Assembly (NCBI GenBank): GCA_029247205.1
Contig: JAQWLT010000033.1
Coordinates: 96,570 to 160,569, forward strand
Source: Phycisphaerales bacterium
Lineage (GTDB): Bacteria; Planctomycetota; Phycisphaerae; Phycisphaerales; SM1A02
Direction of reading: 5' to 3'
Length of the DNA stretch: 64,000 nucleotides
Shown here: piece by piece, positions 62,888 through 64,000 of the stretch
Position numbering within the stretch: position 1 is the stretch's first letter
Layout: every line of letters begins with the position of its first letter
Notes under the pieces: generated by a model
What the model saw: the letters and a program-made list of their open reading frames with translations, nothing else
Told to the model about the DNA's origin: nothing
Database searches by the model: none
Position numbers and translations under genes: made by a program

Positions 62888-64000
62888 ATGAATCATGAAC
62901 GTGTGCAGCAGATTCTGCAGGATGCTTTGCAGCTTAATCCAGAGCGTCGTGACAGTTTCATCCATGAATCCTGTCAAGGCGACGCATCACTTGAACAGGA
63001 AGTGCGCTCACTCCTGGGGCATGAGCCGATTAAAGGTCCACAGGCTTTAACGATTCAAGATTCCTCAGTGGTGCAACCCGGCAGTCTGTACACCAAAGGC
63101 GATCGATTGGATGGGGCAACGGCGTTTGTCATTCTCCGGTTGATTTCATCGGGCGCATTCGGCGAGGTTTATGAGGCAGAAGAGGTTGGCGATGTCACAC
63201 GACGTGTCGTCGTTAAGATTCTCAAAGAGGAACGCAGCAACTCACCAGCAATCATTCACCGCTTCGAGATGGAGCGGCAGTTTATCGCGAGGGTGACACA
63301 TCCGAATGTCGTGAAACTGGTTGGTTACGGGACGTCTGCAGATGGGCGGCCATATTTCGCAATGGAGCACGTGGGCGGCGTTCCGTTGCTCAAGTACTGC
63401 GCCAAGGAGCGCCTTCCATTTGAGAAGCGACTGGGCCTCTTTATTGAAATCTGCAAGGGCCTGCAAGCCATTCACAATGCGGGCATTCTGCATCTTGATC
63501 TCAAGCCTGCCAACATTCTGGTGTCAGAAGATGACCACGGGGCGTATGGATCCGGGCGTTGCACGATCATTGACTTTGGCATCGCCGTACAGAATTCCAG
63601 ACCGGCCACGGATTCCTGGAGAACATCGGCTCAACGGAAGCTTTGGGGAACCCATGGGTACATGAGCCCGGAGATGTTGGATGGCGATTACAACGCGATC
63701 GATCAGCGGTCCGATCTCTGGGCGCTCGGAGTGGTACTGACAGAACTACTCACCGGCCACAACCCGACGGCGGATATTCGTGATGCCGATTCCTTGCGAT
63801 CGAGTGTTCGCGAGCGACAGGCAGATCTGACATCCACCTTTCACAAGTTGGATTCCACAACAACAGAAAAACTAGCCGAAGAATTCCGCACAAATGTTCA
63901 GCGATTACGGCGTGATCTCAGCTCGGAGTTGAGCGCGGTGACGCGGAAGGCGATGAGTGAACAGCGTGATGGTCGGTATCGATCAGCAGATGCGATGCGG
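62888..64000 (+). CDS. Serine/threonine protein kinase, C-terminus beyond the window
   Basis: The gene runs off the right edge; 371 residues are visible. The N-terminus (QQILQDALQLNPERRDSFI, then DASLEQEVRSLL) is the short helical domain common in planctomycete kinases. The kinase domain starts about residue 75 with LISSGAFGEVYEAEEVG, Lys in RVVVKILKEE, catalytic loop ILHLDLKPAN with D204, and DFG at 229-231. A long helical insert rich in Glu and Arg follows near residues 310-360 before KAMSEQRDGRYRSA. The catalytic loop lacks Arg before the Asp, so it is a non-RD kinase. It directly follows its sigma factor partner. Confidence 0.9.
   Translation, partial: MNHERVQQILQDALQLNPERRDSFIHESCQGDASLEQEVRSLLGHEPIKGPQALTIQDSSVVQPGSLYTKGDRLDGATAFVILRLISSGAFGEVYEAEEVGDVTRRVVVKILKEERSNSPAIIHRFEMERQFIARVTHPNVVKLVGYGTSADGRPYFAMEHVGGVPLLKYCAKERLPFEKRLGLFIEICKGLQAIHNAGILHLDLKPANILVSEDDHGAYGSGRCTIIDFGIAVQNSRPATDSWRTSAQRKLWGTHGYMSPEMLDGDYNAIDQRSDLWALGVVLTELLTGHNPTADIRDADSLRSSVRERQADLTSTFHKLDSTTTEKLAEEFRTNVQRLRRDLSSELSAVTRKAMSEQRDGRYRSADAMR

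Noticed and set aside
1..64000. CRISPR arrays, insertion sequences, prophage genes, toxin-antitoxin pairs
   Set aside because: I looked for regularly spaced direct repeats, transposase or integrase motifs and phage structural genes and saw none.

Overview
The window reads as chromosomal DNA of a Gram-negative planctomycete, most likely of the Phycisphaerae/Phycisphaerales type. The evidence is two secreted proteins with C-terminal dockerin-like repeats that end in Trp-Gly-x-Cys-Pro, two ECF sigma factor/serine-threonine kinase pairs, many short lipoproteins with lipoboxes, and an outer-membrane machinery (LptB, TolC-like lipoprotein, Lgt). Genes are densely packed with frequent 4-base ATGA overlaps. 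I saw no prophage, insertion sequence, transposase, CRISPR array or rRNA. One tRNA (Ala, TGC) is present.

Layout. 1-9 kb: the end of a thiamine-phosphate synthase gene running off the left edge, a leucyl aminopeptidase, an arginine/tyrosine phosphatase-like protein, several unrecognised proteins, an LptB-type ATPase with small membrane and lipoproteins, and a class IV aminotransferase. 9-17 kb: dnaE, a degenerate receiver-GAF protein, then a minus-strand operon of a DNA methyltransferase, a metallophosphoesterase and tsaB. 17-22 kb: a TolC-like lipoprotein and an HlyD-like adaptor separated by an inverted arylsulfotransferase-dockerin gene. 22-33 kb: ubiX, a fungal-type cytosine deaminase, thiolase, fructose-bisphosphatase, a PrpD-family dehydratase, an amino acid permease fused to Usp domains, a B12-binding/MeaB GTPase fusion and argS. 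33-47 kb: a VKOR-Dsb-Dsb fusion, sugar dehydrogenase, ComEC, holB, lgt, trpD, a structured non-coding stretch, dnaA, an RNase Z-like hydrolase, polyprenyl synthase and methyltransferases. 47-54 kb: rsmJ, tRNA-Ala, an SH3 protein, a Sua5-type tsaC, a ChaN-like lipoprotein, a TPR/double alpha-CTD protein and a SpoIID protein. 54-64 kb: sigma factor, membrane kinase, prpB, prpC, hydroxyacyl-CoA dehydrogenase, a beta-helix dockerin protein, and a second sigma/kinase pair cut by the right edge.

How the genes fit together. PrpB, PrpC and PrpD supply three steps of the 2-methylcitrate cycle. With thiolase, 3-hydroxyacyl-CoA dehydrogenase and the B12/GTPase fusion they point to propionyl-CoA and short acyl-CoA metabolism. 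TsaB and TsaC/Sua5 both serve t6A tRNA modification. DnaA, DnaE and HolB are replication proteins. The most unusual items are the sigma-kinase-prpB chain, the mutase-less B12/GTPase fusion, the TPR/double alpha-CTD protein, the VKOR-Dsb-Dsb' fusion, and the nested inverted repeats between trpD and dnaA. Start sites were chosen from Shine-Dalgarno-like sequences, signal peptides and family alignment from memory. No database search was possible.
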